Shown here piece by piece: positions 54,384 to 63,019 of a stretch of 64,000 nt of DNA. Positions within the stretch are counted from its first letter, which is position 1. Every line of letters starts with the position of its first letter. The position numbers and the translations under genes were made by a program. A model generated the notes under the pieces. The model saw only the letters and a program-made list of their open reading frames with translations. It did not search any database and was not told the DNA's origin. This stretch comes from Gaiellasilicea sp963802765 (GTDB lineage Bacteria > Actinomycetota > Thermoleophilia > Gaiellales > Gaiellaceae). The stretch covers positions 124,001 through 188,000 of the forward strand of contig CAWDJZ010000009.1 in the NCBI GenBank assembly GCA_963802765.1, given 5' to 3'.

Positions 54384-55463
54384 TCAGACCGTACCCGTGA
54401 GGAACGCCCACAGCGACCGGAAGCAGCGCTCCAGCGCCGCGATCTCCACCTGCTCGTCGCGGCGGTGCGCGTAGCGCGTCGCGCCGGGGCCGAAGTTGAC
54501 CGCGTCGATCCCGCGCGAGGTGAAGTCGGCCACGTTCGTCCAGGCCTGCTTCGGCTCGAGCGCGAGGTCGCCGGCCGCGCGCAGCCGCTGCACGAGCGGG
54601 GAGTCGGTCACGACCCGTGCGGGCGGGGAGTCGCCCGCGTGCTCGTAGCTCGCGCCCGTCGGGCACGAGGCTGCGCAGGTAGGCATCGGCACTCGGCCGG
54701 CGAGCGGTCGGGCGCGTAGCGGAAGTTGACGTTGGCGACGACCCGGTCCGGGATCACGTTCGTCGCGATGCCGCCCTCGATCTGCGTGATGCTCGCGACC
54801 TCCGTGAACGTGAGCCCGCCGATCTCGACCGGGCGCGGCTCGATCGCCGCGAACGGCCGCAGCCCCTCGAGCGCCTTGTCGATCGCGTTCTCGGCCGTCC
54901 ACGGCCGCGCCGAGTGGCCGCTGACGCCGTGGAAGGTGATGCGCGCGTTCAGGTTGCCGAGGCAGCCGGCCTGGATCGTGCAGTCGGTCGGCTCGAGCAG
55001 GATCGCGAGCTCGGCCTCGTGCACGAGCGGGAGCGCTCGAAGAGGTCGGGCAGCGGGCTGAACTCGGCGGGCAGCTCCTCCTTGCCGAAGGCGAGCAGGG
55101 CGACGTCGAGCTCGGGCTCGACCTCGTGCGCGTCGAGCTCCCGGGCCAGCTCGAGCATGCACGGCCAGGCCGCCCTTCATGTCGCTCGCCCCGAGACCGT
55201 GCACGGTCCCGTCCTCGATCCGGCCGGGCACGTTCCCCTGCGCGGGAACAGTGTCGTAGTGGCCGGCCAGGACGACGAGCGGTCGCTCGGCCCGCCTCGG
55301 CCGGCGCGCAGACGAACGCGTCCTCGCTCTCGTACTCCGGCACGAAGGAAGCCGGCACGAGCGAGCGGACGCGGGCCGCGATCTCCGCCTCGTGCCTGCT
55401 CTCGGAGGGGATGTTCACGAGCTCGAGCGTGCGCTCGGCGAGGCGGTCGGCGAGGGCGGCCAT
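54384..55463 (-). CDS. dapE: Succinyl-diaminopimelate desuccinylase (several frameshifts)
   Basis: ~355 residues, M20 zinc peptidase family. ALADRLAERTLELVNIPSES; metal motif VVLAGHYDTVPAQGNVPGRI with GLGASDMKGG; FGKEELPAEFSPLPDLFE carries the catalytic Glu; dimerisation domain LNARITFHGVSGHSARPWTA; end PKQAWTNVADFTSRGIDAVN. Frame breaks near 55300, 55165, 55045, 54668 and 54655. It releases succinate to give LL-diaminopimelate. Start ATG 55461-55463, divergent from hflX with 28 bases between. Confidence 0.88.
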   Translation of the reverse strand: MAALADRLAERTLELVNIPSESRHEAEIAARVRSLVPASFVPEYESEDAFVCAPAEAGRATARRPGRPLRHCSRAGERARPDRGRDRARSRGERHEGRPGRACSSWPGSSTRTRSSPSSTSPCSPSARRSCPPSSARCPTSSSAPARARGRARDPARADRLHDPGRLPRQPERAHHLPRRQRPLGAAVDGRERDRQGARGAAAVRGDRAAPGRDRRAHVHGGREHHADRGRHRDERDPGPGRRQRQLPLRARPLAGRVPMPTCAASCPTGASYEHAGDSPPARVVTDSPLVQRLRAAGDLALEPKQAWTNVADFTSRGIDAVNFGPGATRYAHRRDEQVEIAALERCFRSLWAFLTGTV

Positions 55464-55491
55464 CGGAGGCAAGCGTGGCACAATCGTCCGT

Positions 55492-56821
55492 GTGACGACG
55501 CGCCAGGAACCAAGGCCGGGCGTCGAGCCCGAGCGCGGGCTCGTCCTGGCGGTGCTGCCGCGCTCGGCCGACGCGGAGGAGGAGTTGGGCGAGCTGCGCG
55601 AGCTGGCGCGCACGGCAGGCGTCGAGCCGGTCGGCGAGCTCGTCCAGCAGCGCGTCGAGCCCGGACCCGCGCACGTACGTCGGCAAGGGGAAGCTCCAGG
55701 AGCTGAAGCAGGTCTACGGCGACGCCGCCGCGGAGGTCCTCCTCGTCGACGACGAGCTCGCGCCGGCGCAGCAGCGGGCGCTCGAGAACGCGCTCACGTC
55801 GCGGGTCGTCGACCGGACGCAGCTGATCCTCGACATCTTCGCCCAGCACGCCACGAGCGCCGAGGGGAAGCTCCAGGTCGAGCTCGCCCAGCTCGAGTAC
55901 AACCTGCCGCGGATGCGGGGCATGTGGCAGCACCTCGAGCGCCTCGGCGGCGGCACCGGCGCGCTCGGGGCCGGCGTCGGCACGCGCGGCCCGGGCGAGT
56001 CGCAGCTCGAGACCGACCGCCGGCTGGCGCGGCGGAAGATCTCGCTGCTGCGGCGGCGCCTGCGCGAGCTCGGCAAGCAGCGCACGACGCGCCGGAAGGA
56101 GCGCGTCCGCAGCGGCACGCCGACCGTCGCGCTGGCCGGCTACACGAACGTCGGCAAGTCGACGCTCCTGAACGCCCTGACCGGGGCCGAGGTCAGCGTC
56201 GAGAACCGGCTCTTCGAGACGCTCGATCCGACCACGCGGAGCTTCGAGCACGACGGCAAGCGCTATCTCGTCACCGACACCGTCGGCTTCATCCGCCGCT
56301 TGCCGACGCAGCTCGTCGAGGGCTTCGCCTCGACGCTGGAGGAGACGCTCGTCGCCGACCTCGTCCTGCACGTGGTCGACGCCTCCGAGCCGGACGAGCG
56401 GCTCGGAGGAGATGATCGCGTCGGTCGAGGCGGTCCTGCACGAGATCGGGGCGGACGACGTGCCGCGCGAGGTCGTGCTGAACAAGATCGACCGCGTCGA
56501 CCCGCTCGGGCGGAAGCGGCTCGCGAACCGCTTCCCCGACTCGCTCCAGATCTCCGCCGTGACGGGCGAAGGGCTCGACGAGCTGCGGGCCCGGATCGCC
56601 CAGCGCTTCGGCGACCGGTTCGAGGACGTCCGCCTGCTGCTCCCGTACGAGGAGGGCGGCAAGCTGGCCGAGCTCTACGCGCTCGGCGCGCCGATCGACG
56701 AGCGTGAGGACTCGGAGGAGGGCGTGCTCGTCCGCGCCAGGCTCCCGCAGCGCGAGGTGCGGCGGTTCGCCCCGTACCTCGTCGCCGACGCGGACGACGG
56801 CCGGCGGCGGAAGCGACGTGA
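55492..56821 (+). CDS. hflX: GTPase HflX (two or three +1 frameshifts)
   Basis: ~440 residues. The N-terminal domain (AVLPRSADAEEELGELRELA, then YVGKGKLQELKQVYGDAAAE after a break at about 55665), HflX signature LEYNLPRMRGMWQHLERLGG with GTRGPGESQLETDRR, GTPase G1 AGYTNVGKSTLLNAL, DTVGFIRRLP, then after a break at about 56405 NKIDRVDPLGRKR. It splits stalled 70S ribosomes under stress. The natural end is probably a TGA at 56819-56821 overlapping the dut GTG; a small shift near 56800 hides it. Confidence 0.9.
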
Positions 56822-57253
56822 TCGAGCTTTCGGTCGCGCGCCTGCGCGAGGACGCCGTTCTCCCGTCGCAGGCCTACGCGCGGCGACGCGGGCCTCGACC
56901 TGGCCGCGTGCGAGCGGGTCGAGATCGCGCCGGGCGAGCGCGCCGTCGTCGGCACCGGCGTCGCCGTCGCGATCCCGGCGGGGCACGCCGGCCTCGTGCT
57001 CCCGCGCTCCGGGCTCGCCGCGCGGCACGGGCTCGGCATCGTCAACGCGCCCGGGCTGATCGACGCCGGCTACCGCGGCGAGGTGAAGGCGATCCTCCAC
57101 AACACCGACGGGCTCGAGCCGATCGTCGTCGAGCCCGGGATGCGGATCGCGCAGCTCGTGCTCGTCGAGCTGCCGGACGTGCGGCTCGTCGAGGTGGAGG
57201 AGCTGCCGCAGAGCGAGCGCGGCGCCGGCGGGCTCGGATCGAGCGGCCGGTGA
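56818..57253 (+). CDS. dut: dUTP diphosphatase (one +1 frameshift)
   Basis: ~144 residues, trimeric dUTPase family. GTG 56818 gives IELSVARLREDAVLPSQAYA; one extra base at about 56882, then GLDLAACERVEIAPGERAVV (motif 1), LPRSGLAARHGLGIVNAPGL and IDAGYRGEVKAILHN (motifs 2-3). It converts dUTP to dUMP to keep uracil out of DNA. Coupled to the next NUDIX gene by GTGA. Confidence 0.92.
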
Positions 57254-57707
57254 AGGGCGCGGAGCCCAGGATCCGCGTCTCGGCGCTCCTGCGCTGGGGC
57301 GACGGCATCCTCCTCTGCCGCCACGACAAGCGCGGCCAGGAGGTCTGGCTGCTGCCCGGCGGCGGCGTCCAGTCGGGCGAGACGCTGACGGACGCGCTCG
57401 ACCGCGAGCTGCAGGAGGAGGTCGGGATCGAGGCGCCGCCGCTCGAGGGGCCGATCGCGCTCATCGACTCGATCGGGCCGACGAAGAGCTTCGTCGCCAA
57501 GCACGTCGTGCACGTCATCTTCGCCGGCGACCTCGACCGGCTCGCTCGAGGCGGTCAACTCGCAGGACGAGGCCGTGCGCGGGCATCGGCTGTTCAGGCT
57601 CGACGAGCTCGACGGGATCGTGCTGCATCCGCCGATCCAGCGCTTCCTGCAGCCGCTGGCAGCCCGGCGATCCGGCTGCGTATCTCGGAGCGCTGTGGAC
57701 CCCGTGA
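57250..57707 (+). CDS. NUDIX hydrolase (two +1 frameshifts)
   Basis: ~151 residues. NUDIX box GGGVQSGETLTDALDRELQEEVGI (written in part: G at the start, E of SGET, and the REUxEE-like RELQEE core). Breaks at about 57545 and 57660 lead to GHRLFRLDELDGIVLHPPIQ and the end GDPAAYLGALWTP with TGA 57705-57707. It cleaves nucleoside diphosphate-X compounds; the placement after dut suggests nucleotide-pool sanitising, but the substrate is open. Confidence 0.86.
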
Positions 57708-59101
57708 AGGACACCCTCGGGCTCACCGCCGACTATGCGACCCAGTTTCTCGGCTCGCTCGACGAGCGGCCGGTTCGCGCTCAGGCCTCGATCGAGGAGC
57801 TGCGCGAGGCGCTCGGCGGCCCGCTTCCCGGTCGACGGGCAGCGACGACGCCCAGGTGATCGCGGAGCTGATCGAGGCAGCCGAGCCGGGCATCATCGGC
57901 GATGCCCGCGGGTCGCTTCTTCGGGTTCGTCATCGGCGGCGCGCATGCCCGCGCCGCTCGCGGCCGACTGGCTCACGTCGACCTGGGACCAGAATGCGGG
58001 TCTGATCGCGGCCGGCACCGAGCGCCGGCGTCGTCGAGGAGGTCGCGCTCGAGTGGCTGCGCGAGCTGCTCGGCCTGCCCGAGGGCGTGTCCGCCGGCTT
58101 CGTCACCGGCTGCCAGATGGCGCACATGACCGCGCTCGCGGCCGCCCGCCACCACGTGCTCGAGCGCGAGGGCTGGAATCTCCTCCGCGACGGTCTGCAG
58201 GGCGCGCCCCGGATCCGTGTCCTCGTCGGCGAGCAGCGGCACGTCACCGTCGACCGCGCCCTCCGCTACCTCGGCATCGGCTCGGCGCAGATCGAGCCGC
58301 TGGCCGCGGACGGGGAGGGCCGGATGGACGTCGACGAGCTGCGGCGGGCGCTCGCGGCCGGGGAGGGGCCGACCATCGTCTCCGCGCAGGCCGGGGACGT
58401 GAACACGCGGCTCCTTCGACCCGCTCGAGGAGATCGCGGACGTCGGTCGACGGCACCGGCGCCTGGCTCCACGTCGACGGCGCCTTCGGTCTCTGGGCCG
58501 CTGCGTCACCTCGCTTCCGCCACCTCGTCGCCGGCGCCGAGCGGGCAGATTCGTGGGCGACCGATGCGCACAAGTGGCTGAACGTGCCGTACGACTCGGG
58601 ACTCGCATTCTGCGCGCATCCCGCGGCGCACCGGGCGGCGATGTCGGTGCGCGCGAGCTACCTCGAGCAGGTCGACCCGGACGCCGCCCGCGACCAGATG
58701 GACTGGAACCCCGAGTTCTCACGCCGGGCGCGTGGCTTCCCGATCTACGCGGCGATCCGAGCGCTCGGGCGAGCCGGCGATCGCCGGCACTGGTGGAACG
58801 CTGCTGCGACCACGCGGCCCGCTTCGCCGAGCTGCTCGGCGCCGAACCGGGCGTCGAGATCCTGAACGAGGTCGTCCTCAACCAGGTGCTCGTCCGCTTC
58901 GGCGACGACGACGCGCTCACCGAGGGGACGGTGAGGCGCGTGCAGGATGACGGCACCTGCTGGCTCTCGGGGACGAAGTGGGGCGGTCGGTCGGCAATGC
59001 GGATCTCCGTCTGTAACTGGCAGACGACCGAGGCCGACGTCGAGCGGAGCGCGGCCGCGATCCTAGAAGCGGCCGCCGCGGTCACGGGCTCGCCGCGCTG
59101 A
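57704..59101 (+). CDS. PLP-dependent aromatic-amino-acid-decarboxylase-like enzyme (about nine +1 frameshifts)
   Basis: ~460 residues of the group II decarboxylase fold. Pieces: LGLTADYATQFLGSLDERPV, DDAQVIAELIEAAEPGIIG, MPAGRFFGFVIGGAH, LAADWLTSTWDQNAGLIAAG, VSAGFVTGCQMAHMTALAAA, VRVLVGEQRHVTVDRALRYL-like, TGAWLHVDGAFGLWAAASPR, the PLP lysine in SWATDAHKWLNVPYDSGLAF, and VVLNQVLVRFGDDDALTEGT to TGA 59101. The most broken gene of the window, yet the sense resumes after each shift. Substrate unknown; tryptophan/tyrosine decarboxylases and related aldolases share the fold. The 3' end overlaps gatD. Confidence 0.82.
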
Positions 59102-59815
59102 GACCGCGTGCGCCTCGGCTTCGAGGCGGTCCGGCAGCGGTTCCAGCTCGGGCGGGTCGCCTCCGGTCGCGTGGGCGAGCGCCTGCGAGAGCAGCCAGTC
59201 GGCGAGCCAGGGGTTTCGCGGCAGGAGCGGACCGTGGAGATACGTGCCGACCGCCCGGCCGACGCGGCAACCCTCGTAGCCCGACTCGCCGTCGTTCCCG
59301 AACCCGGCCACGACGCGGCCGAGCGGCTCCGCACCGGGGTCGAGCCGTGTGCGCCCCGCGTGGTTCTCGAAGCCTGCAAGCGTCCGCCGCTCGCCCGGCT
59401 CGAGCTCGCATTCCAGCAGCACGTCACCGATCATCCGCCGCTCGCCTGCGACCGTCTCGTGCGGGAAGAGCCCGACTCCCGGCAGAGAGTCGCCGTGCCG
59501 CCCGAGATAGCCGCGCCCGAGGAGCTGGTAGCCGCCGCAGACCGCGAGCAGGGCCGCACCGGCCGTCACGGCGGCCTGGATCCCCGGCCCCTTGGCCGCG
59601 AGGTCGGGTGCGATCAGCGCCTGCTCCCGGTCCTGCCCGCCCCCGACGTAGAGCAGGTCGTGGTCGCCGGGTCGGACCTCGTCGCCGACCGAGATCGGGG
59701 TCACGTCGAGCTCATGGCCGCGCAGGGCGGCGCGACGTGCGAACACCGCGATGTTGCCGCGGTCGGCGTAGATGTTCAGATAGTCCGGATAGAGATGGCC
59801 GACTCTGATCCTCAT
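59063..59815 (-). CDS. gatD: Lipid II isoglutaminyl synthase, glutaminase subunit GatD
   Basis: ~250 residues. MRIRVGHLYPDYLNIYADRG is the typical GatD start. Class I amidotransferase-like triad: nucleophile Cys in LLAVCGGYQLLGRGY and His in VGTYLHGPLLPRNPWLADWL. GatD supplies ammonia to MurT, which amidates D-Glu of lipid II. ATG at 59813-59815 overlaps the murT stop (ATGA). Its tail overlaps the opposite decarboxylase-like gene by 39 bases. Confidence 0.93.
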   Translation of the reverse strand: MRIRVGHLYPDYLNIYADRGNIAVFARRAALRGHELDVTPISVGDEVRPGDHDLLYVGGGQDREQALIAPDLAAKGPGIQAAVTAGAALLAVCGGYQLLGRGYLGRHGDSLPGVGLFPHETVAGERRMIGDVLLECELEPGERRTLAGFENHAGRTRLDPGAEPLGRVVAGFGNDGESGYEGCRVGRAVGTYLHGPLLPRNPWLADWLLSQALAHATGGDPPELEPLPDRLEAEAHAVSARRARDRGGRF

Positions 59816-61184
59816 GTGCGCTCCCAGTACGGCTTCGCGAGCCCGCGCTCGCGCGAAGAGCCGCTGCAAGGCGAGCATGGCCGTGTAGGTGGGGAGGACG
59901 ACGAGCTCCCCGCCCGGCGGCGTCAGCGCGAGCCCGCGGTCGAGCGCGCGTTCGAGGTCGGTCTGGACCTCGAGCGCCGATTCGTCGAGACCGCCGTGGA
60001 CGCAGCGGATGGCGAGCTCCGCTGCCCGGTCGCCGGACGCGATCAGGTGCTCCGTCGACGCGAGCAACGGCTCGAAGTCGACGTCCCAGATCCAGGAGAC
60101 GTCCTTGCCGTCGGCGATCGCGTCGTTCAGGGCGACGAGCAGGAGCGAGGGTGCGCCGCTCTGTTCGAGCGTCCGGACGACCTCGTTCGCCCCGGCAGGG
60201 TTCTTGATCAGGAGGATGAGAATGCTCTTGTCGCCGGCCTGGATGCGCTCGAAGCGCCCGAACGCGGCGCCGAAGCGCTCCAGCCCAGCCTGGATTGCCG
60301 CCGGCGTGGCTCCGAGCGCGTGGGCGAGGGCCGCAGCCCCGAGCGCGTTGTAGACGTTGTAGAGGCCCGGGAGCGGCAGCTGCACCGGCGTTCGCGCCCG
60401 AAGGCGTCTCCAGCTCGAAGGAGACGCCGTCGAGCCCCCGCAGCTCGATCGACCGCGCCCGCACCTGCAGCGCCGGGCGCGCGTGGCCGCAGGCGGGGCA
60501 GCGGTAGTCGCCGAGGTGGCCGACGTACGCGGCCGCGAACTCGTACGGCTGCCCGCAGACGACGCAGTAGCGCGAGTCGGCGGCGTGCTGGAGCGCCGGC
60601 CGCGCGTGCTCCGGGTCGTCGATCCCGAATGCGAGCGCGCCGTCGCGCTCGCGGGCGAGCTCTCCGACCTGGGGGTCGTCGCCGTTGACGATGAGGACCG
60701 CCGACGCCGGCAGATTCTCCGCGGCGGCGCGCCAGCGCTCGGCGATCAGCTCGAGCTCGCCGTAGCGGTCGAGCTGGTCGCGAAAGAGGTTGCCGAGCAG
60801 CACGGCTCGCGGCCGCACGCGGCGCACGACCTCGGGCAGCGCGGCCTCGTCGACCTCGAGCAGGCCGAGCTCCGCGTCACGGCTCGCGAGCAGGGTGGAG
60901 GCGACGCCGGAGACGAGGTTGGCGCCCGAGCGGTTCCAGGCGAGCCGACGCGGCCGGAGAATCTCCGCCGTCATCGCGGTGGTCGTCGTCTTTCCGTTCG
61001 TCGCCGAGACGACGGCCGCTCCCTGCGGAAGCCGCGCGGCGAGCGCGTCGATCGCACCCGGGTCGAGCTTCCAGAGGAGCTTGCCCGGCAGCGTCGTGCC
61101 GCCGCCCGCCCCGGCCAGCCGTGAGAGCCCGCCTGCAGCGCGGGCGGCGAGCGACTCGAACGCGAGACGTGGGCTGACGCTCAT
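59812..61184 (-). CDS. murT: Lipid II isoglutaminyl synthase, ligase subunit MurT (two +1 frameshifts)
   Basis: ~455 residues. Mur-ligase P-loop SATNGKTTTTAMTAEIL, EVDEAALPEVVRRVRPRAVL, LFRDQLDRYGELELIAERW, and the Cys4 zinc ribbon CVVCGQPYEF ... CPACGHARP special to MurT. Breaks at about 60395 and 59835 lead to LPGLYNVYNALGAAALAHAL, FGRFERIQAGDKSILILLIK and the end LAKPYWERT. With GatD it makes iso-glutamine in the wall stem peptide, a trait of many monoderm actinobacteria. Start ATG 61182-61184. Confidence 0.93.
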
Positions 61185-61234
61185 CGGCCGCGAGCGTACC
61201 CTCCGCCGATCCTCACCCGTCCGCTCGGGCCGTC

Positions 61235-61262
61235 TTGCAAATTGACGAAAATGCTCTAAACT
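61235..61262 (+). promoter_or_regulatory. Promoter of the HNH-repeat gene (leaderless)
   Basis: TTGCAA (61235-61240), 16-base spacer, TAAACT (61257-61262), then six bases to ATG 61269. Local AT content rises here. This is the clearest -35/-10 pair in the window and places the transcript start on the A of the ATG. Confidence 0.55.
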
Positions 61263-61268
61263 GCTTGC

Positions 61269-61952
61269 ATGGGCCGATCCCGCCGCCACCCTGCGGTGGC
61301 AGGCATCGATCCGGAGGCTCTGGCCGCCTTCCAGGCCGGGATCCGGAAGCGCTACTCGAACGAGGAGATCCTCGCCCAGCTGAAGGACAGCGCTGAGCGA
61401 CTGGGGCGCTCTCCGACGATGCGGGAGTTCGCCGCAGACCCGCAGACGTCAGTGCACCCGCAAACCGTGATCGAGCACTTCGGGAGCTGGAATGCGGCCA
61501 AGCGCCAGGCGGGGCTCGTTCCGCGGCGCTTTGCGACGCGCGAGGAGCTGCTCGGACGCCTGCGCGACCTCGGTGAGGAGCTCGGCCGCACGCCGACCGC
61601 GAGGGACATCGACGCGCGCAAGGGCGCGATGCCGTCGAAGTCGTTGCTCTGGCACACCTTCGGCTCGCTCGCCCAGGCGCTGCGCGAGGCCGGCTTCGAC
61701 GTGCCGGTCGGGGAGGAACGGCTGGAGCGGGCGGTCGAGCAGGGCGCCGCGCTCGCGCGGCGGCTGGGTCGACTGCCGAAGATGGCCGACTGGGCCACGG
61801 CGCGGCGCGCCGACGAGAGTCTGCTGACGGAGTGGCAGGTCTACCGGATGATCGACGTCCAGCCGGCGTGGGCCGCGTTCCAGTTCCTCGTCCGCGAACG
61901 CTTGCGCGACGAGGGCGCCGCGGTGGCGCCCGACGGCACCGTTGTCGCCTGA
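61269..61952 (+). CDS. Protein of HNH-associated helical repeats without a nuclease domain
   Basis: 227 residues. Three to four repeats of the homing-endonuclease-associated type: a basic helix, LGRSPTMREFAADP, HPQTVIEHFGSWNAAKRQAG, then LGRTPTARDIDARKGAMPSK, LLWHTFGSLAQALREAGFDV, and LGRLPKMADWATA. Such repeats bind DNA in several proteins. No HNH or LAGLIDADG nuclease is attached, so it may be a sequence-specific DNA-binding protein. Own promoter, leaderless. Highly charged and cytosolic. Confidence 0.78.
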   Translation: MGRSRRHPAVAGIDPEALAAFQAGIRKRYSNEEILAQLKDSAERLGRSPTMREFAADPQTSVHPQTVIEHFGSWNAAKRQAGLVPRRFATREELLGRLRDLGEELGRTPTARDIDARKGAMPSKSLLWHTFGSLAQALREAGFDVPVGEERLERAVEQGAALARRLGRLPKMADWATARRADESLLTEWQVYRMIDVQPAWAAFQFLVRERLRDEGAAVAPDGTVVA

Positions 61953-62024
61953 GCACGCGTACGCAAGCTCTAGCTGAGACGGGCTCTGCGGCCGCGAAGC
62001 GGACGCCTTTAGGGGTGTTTGCGC

Positions 62025-62054
62025 GGTTCGGATCCGCGAGAGCGGATTCGAACC
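62025..62054. terminator. Bidirectional hairpin terminator between the HNH-repeat and amidotransferase genes
   Basis: The arms GGTTCGGATCCGC (62025-62037) and GCGGATTCGAACC (62042-62054) pair over 13 positions with one G-T wobble and a GAGA loop. It lies between two converging genes. GGATTCGAACC resembles a tRNA T-arm but the stem lengths do not fit a tRNA. Confidence 0.65.
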
Positions 62055-62059
62055 TTGCG

Positions 62060-62854
62060 CTAAGAGACCAGCGCGATCGCGGCCAGGCGCTGGAGGCACG
62101 AAGCGCCCTCGTGCGGGGCCCGGACCGGAGGAAGCACCTTGTCCTCGACGAACGAGCGGTCAGGCTGGAAGCGCTCGGTGCGCGTCACTCGTCCGCCCTG
62201 GATGCGGAGCAGCGTCCCCTCCTCGACCTCGCGCTTCTTCAGCGTGACACGGATCGTGCGCTCCAGCACCTCGAGCGCCGCCCGCGTGGACGCGAAGAAG
62301 AGCTCCTCGCCGCCGCTGCCGATCCAGAGCGGACGGCCGACCGCGCGGGCGAGGAAGAGTGTCGAGCCTTCGCGCTCGTCGAGCCAGGCAGTCGCCATCG
62401 CGCCGTACAGCTCCTCGAGCGCCTCGGAGCTCCCCTGTGCATGCTCCGCGAGTGCGAAGATCGCCTCGGAGTCGACCGTCATCTCGGGACGCTCGCGCTC
62501 GAAGCCGTAGCGCGCGAAGATCTCCTCGTCGTTGTCGATGATCCCGTTGTGGATCCCGACCACCGCGCCGTGCCGGATCGGATGGTTGTTGGCCTCGATC
62601 GTCGGATGGCCCTTCGTGTAGTCGCGGACGTGCACCAGCACCTGCGTCGACCCCGGTGGGACGTGAACCTCGTCGAGCAGCTCGCTGGCGCCCGAGCGGC
62701 GCTTGTGCACGGTGACCGAGGCGCCGGAGCCGCGGTGGGCGTACCCGACCGCGTCGGCGCCGCGCTCGGCGATGCCGGCGAGGAGCGCCTGCGCGGCGAG
62801 CGTCCGGTGCACGCTCGACCCGGGATCGAGACTATATCCAGCGATTCCACACAT
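62060..62854 (-). CDS. Stand-alone class II glutamine amidotransferase
   Basis: 264 residues. The catalytic Cys2 directly follows the start Met (MCGIAGYSLDPGSSVHRTLA). RGADAVGYAHRG, VLVHVRDYTKGHPTIEANNH, VVGIHNGIIDNDEEIFARYG and DSEAIFALAEH match the Ntn glutaminase domain of GlmS/PurF-type enzymes. The partner synthase or isomerase domain is absent, so ammonia must go to another protein or the enzyme is a simple glutaminase. On the minus strand TAGAAT lies nine bases before the ATG, in an AT-rich patch, suggesting a short or leaderless transcript. Confidence 0.88.
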   Translation of the reverse strand: MCGIAGYSLDPGSSVHRTLAAQALLAGIAERGADAVGYAHRGSGASVTVHKRRSGASELLDEVHVPPGSTQVLVHVRDYTKGHPTIEANNHPIRHGAVVGIHNGIIDNDEEIFARYGFERERPEMTVDSEAIFALAEHAQGSSEALEELYGAMATAWLDEREGSTLFLARAVGRPLWIGSGGEELFFASTRAALEVLERTIRVTLKKREVEEGTLLRIQGGRVTRTERFQPDRSFVEDKVLPPVRAPHEGASCLQRLAAIALVS

Positions 62855-63019
62855 ATCTACTAAATTCTACGATTCCTTTCGGCTGCCTCTTGCTCGCACT
62901 TGAGCAAGGTAGACGCGGAATGTGGTGACAAAGTTAGGACGCTTTCGGGACCGCGCTTCTTCCTCCTTGAGCGCACGAAGTCCTCAAGGGTTGCCGCAAC
63001 AACGCCGATACCCGTTCCC
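62855..63019. other. Divergent regulatory gap between the amidotransferase and sigma genes
   Basis: 165 bases, clearly more AT-rich at its left end (62850-62880). It must hold the promoters of both genes. TAGAAT on the minus strand serves the amidotransferase. For the sigma gene I see no convincing -35/-10 pair. An in-frame TTG at 62900 could extend the sigma protein into this gap. Confidence 0.45.

Noticed and set aside
59063..60385. Apparent MurT-GatD fusion protein
   Set aside because: Removing one base near 59835 restores the MurT end LAKPYWERT and a TGA overlapping the GatD ATG (ATGA), the usual two-gene layout.
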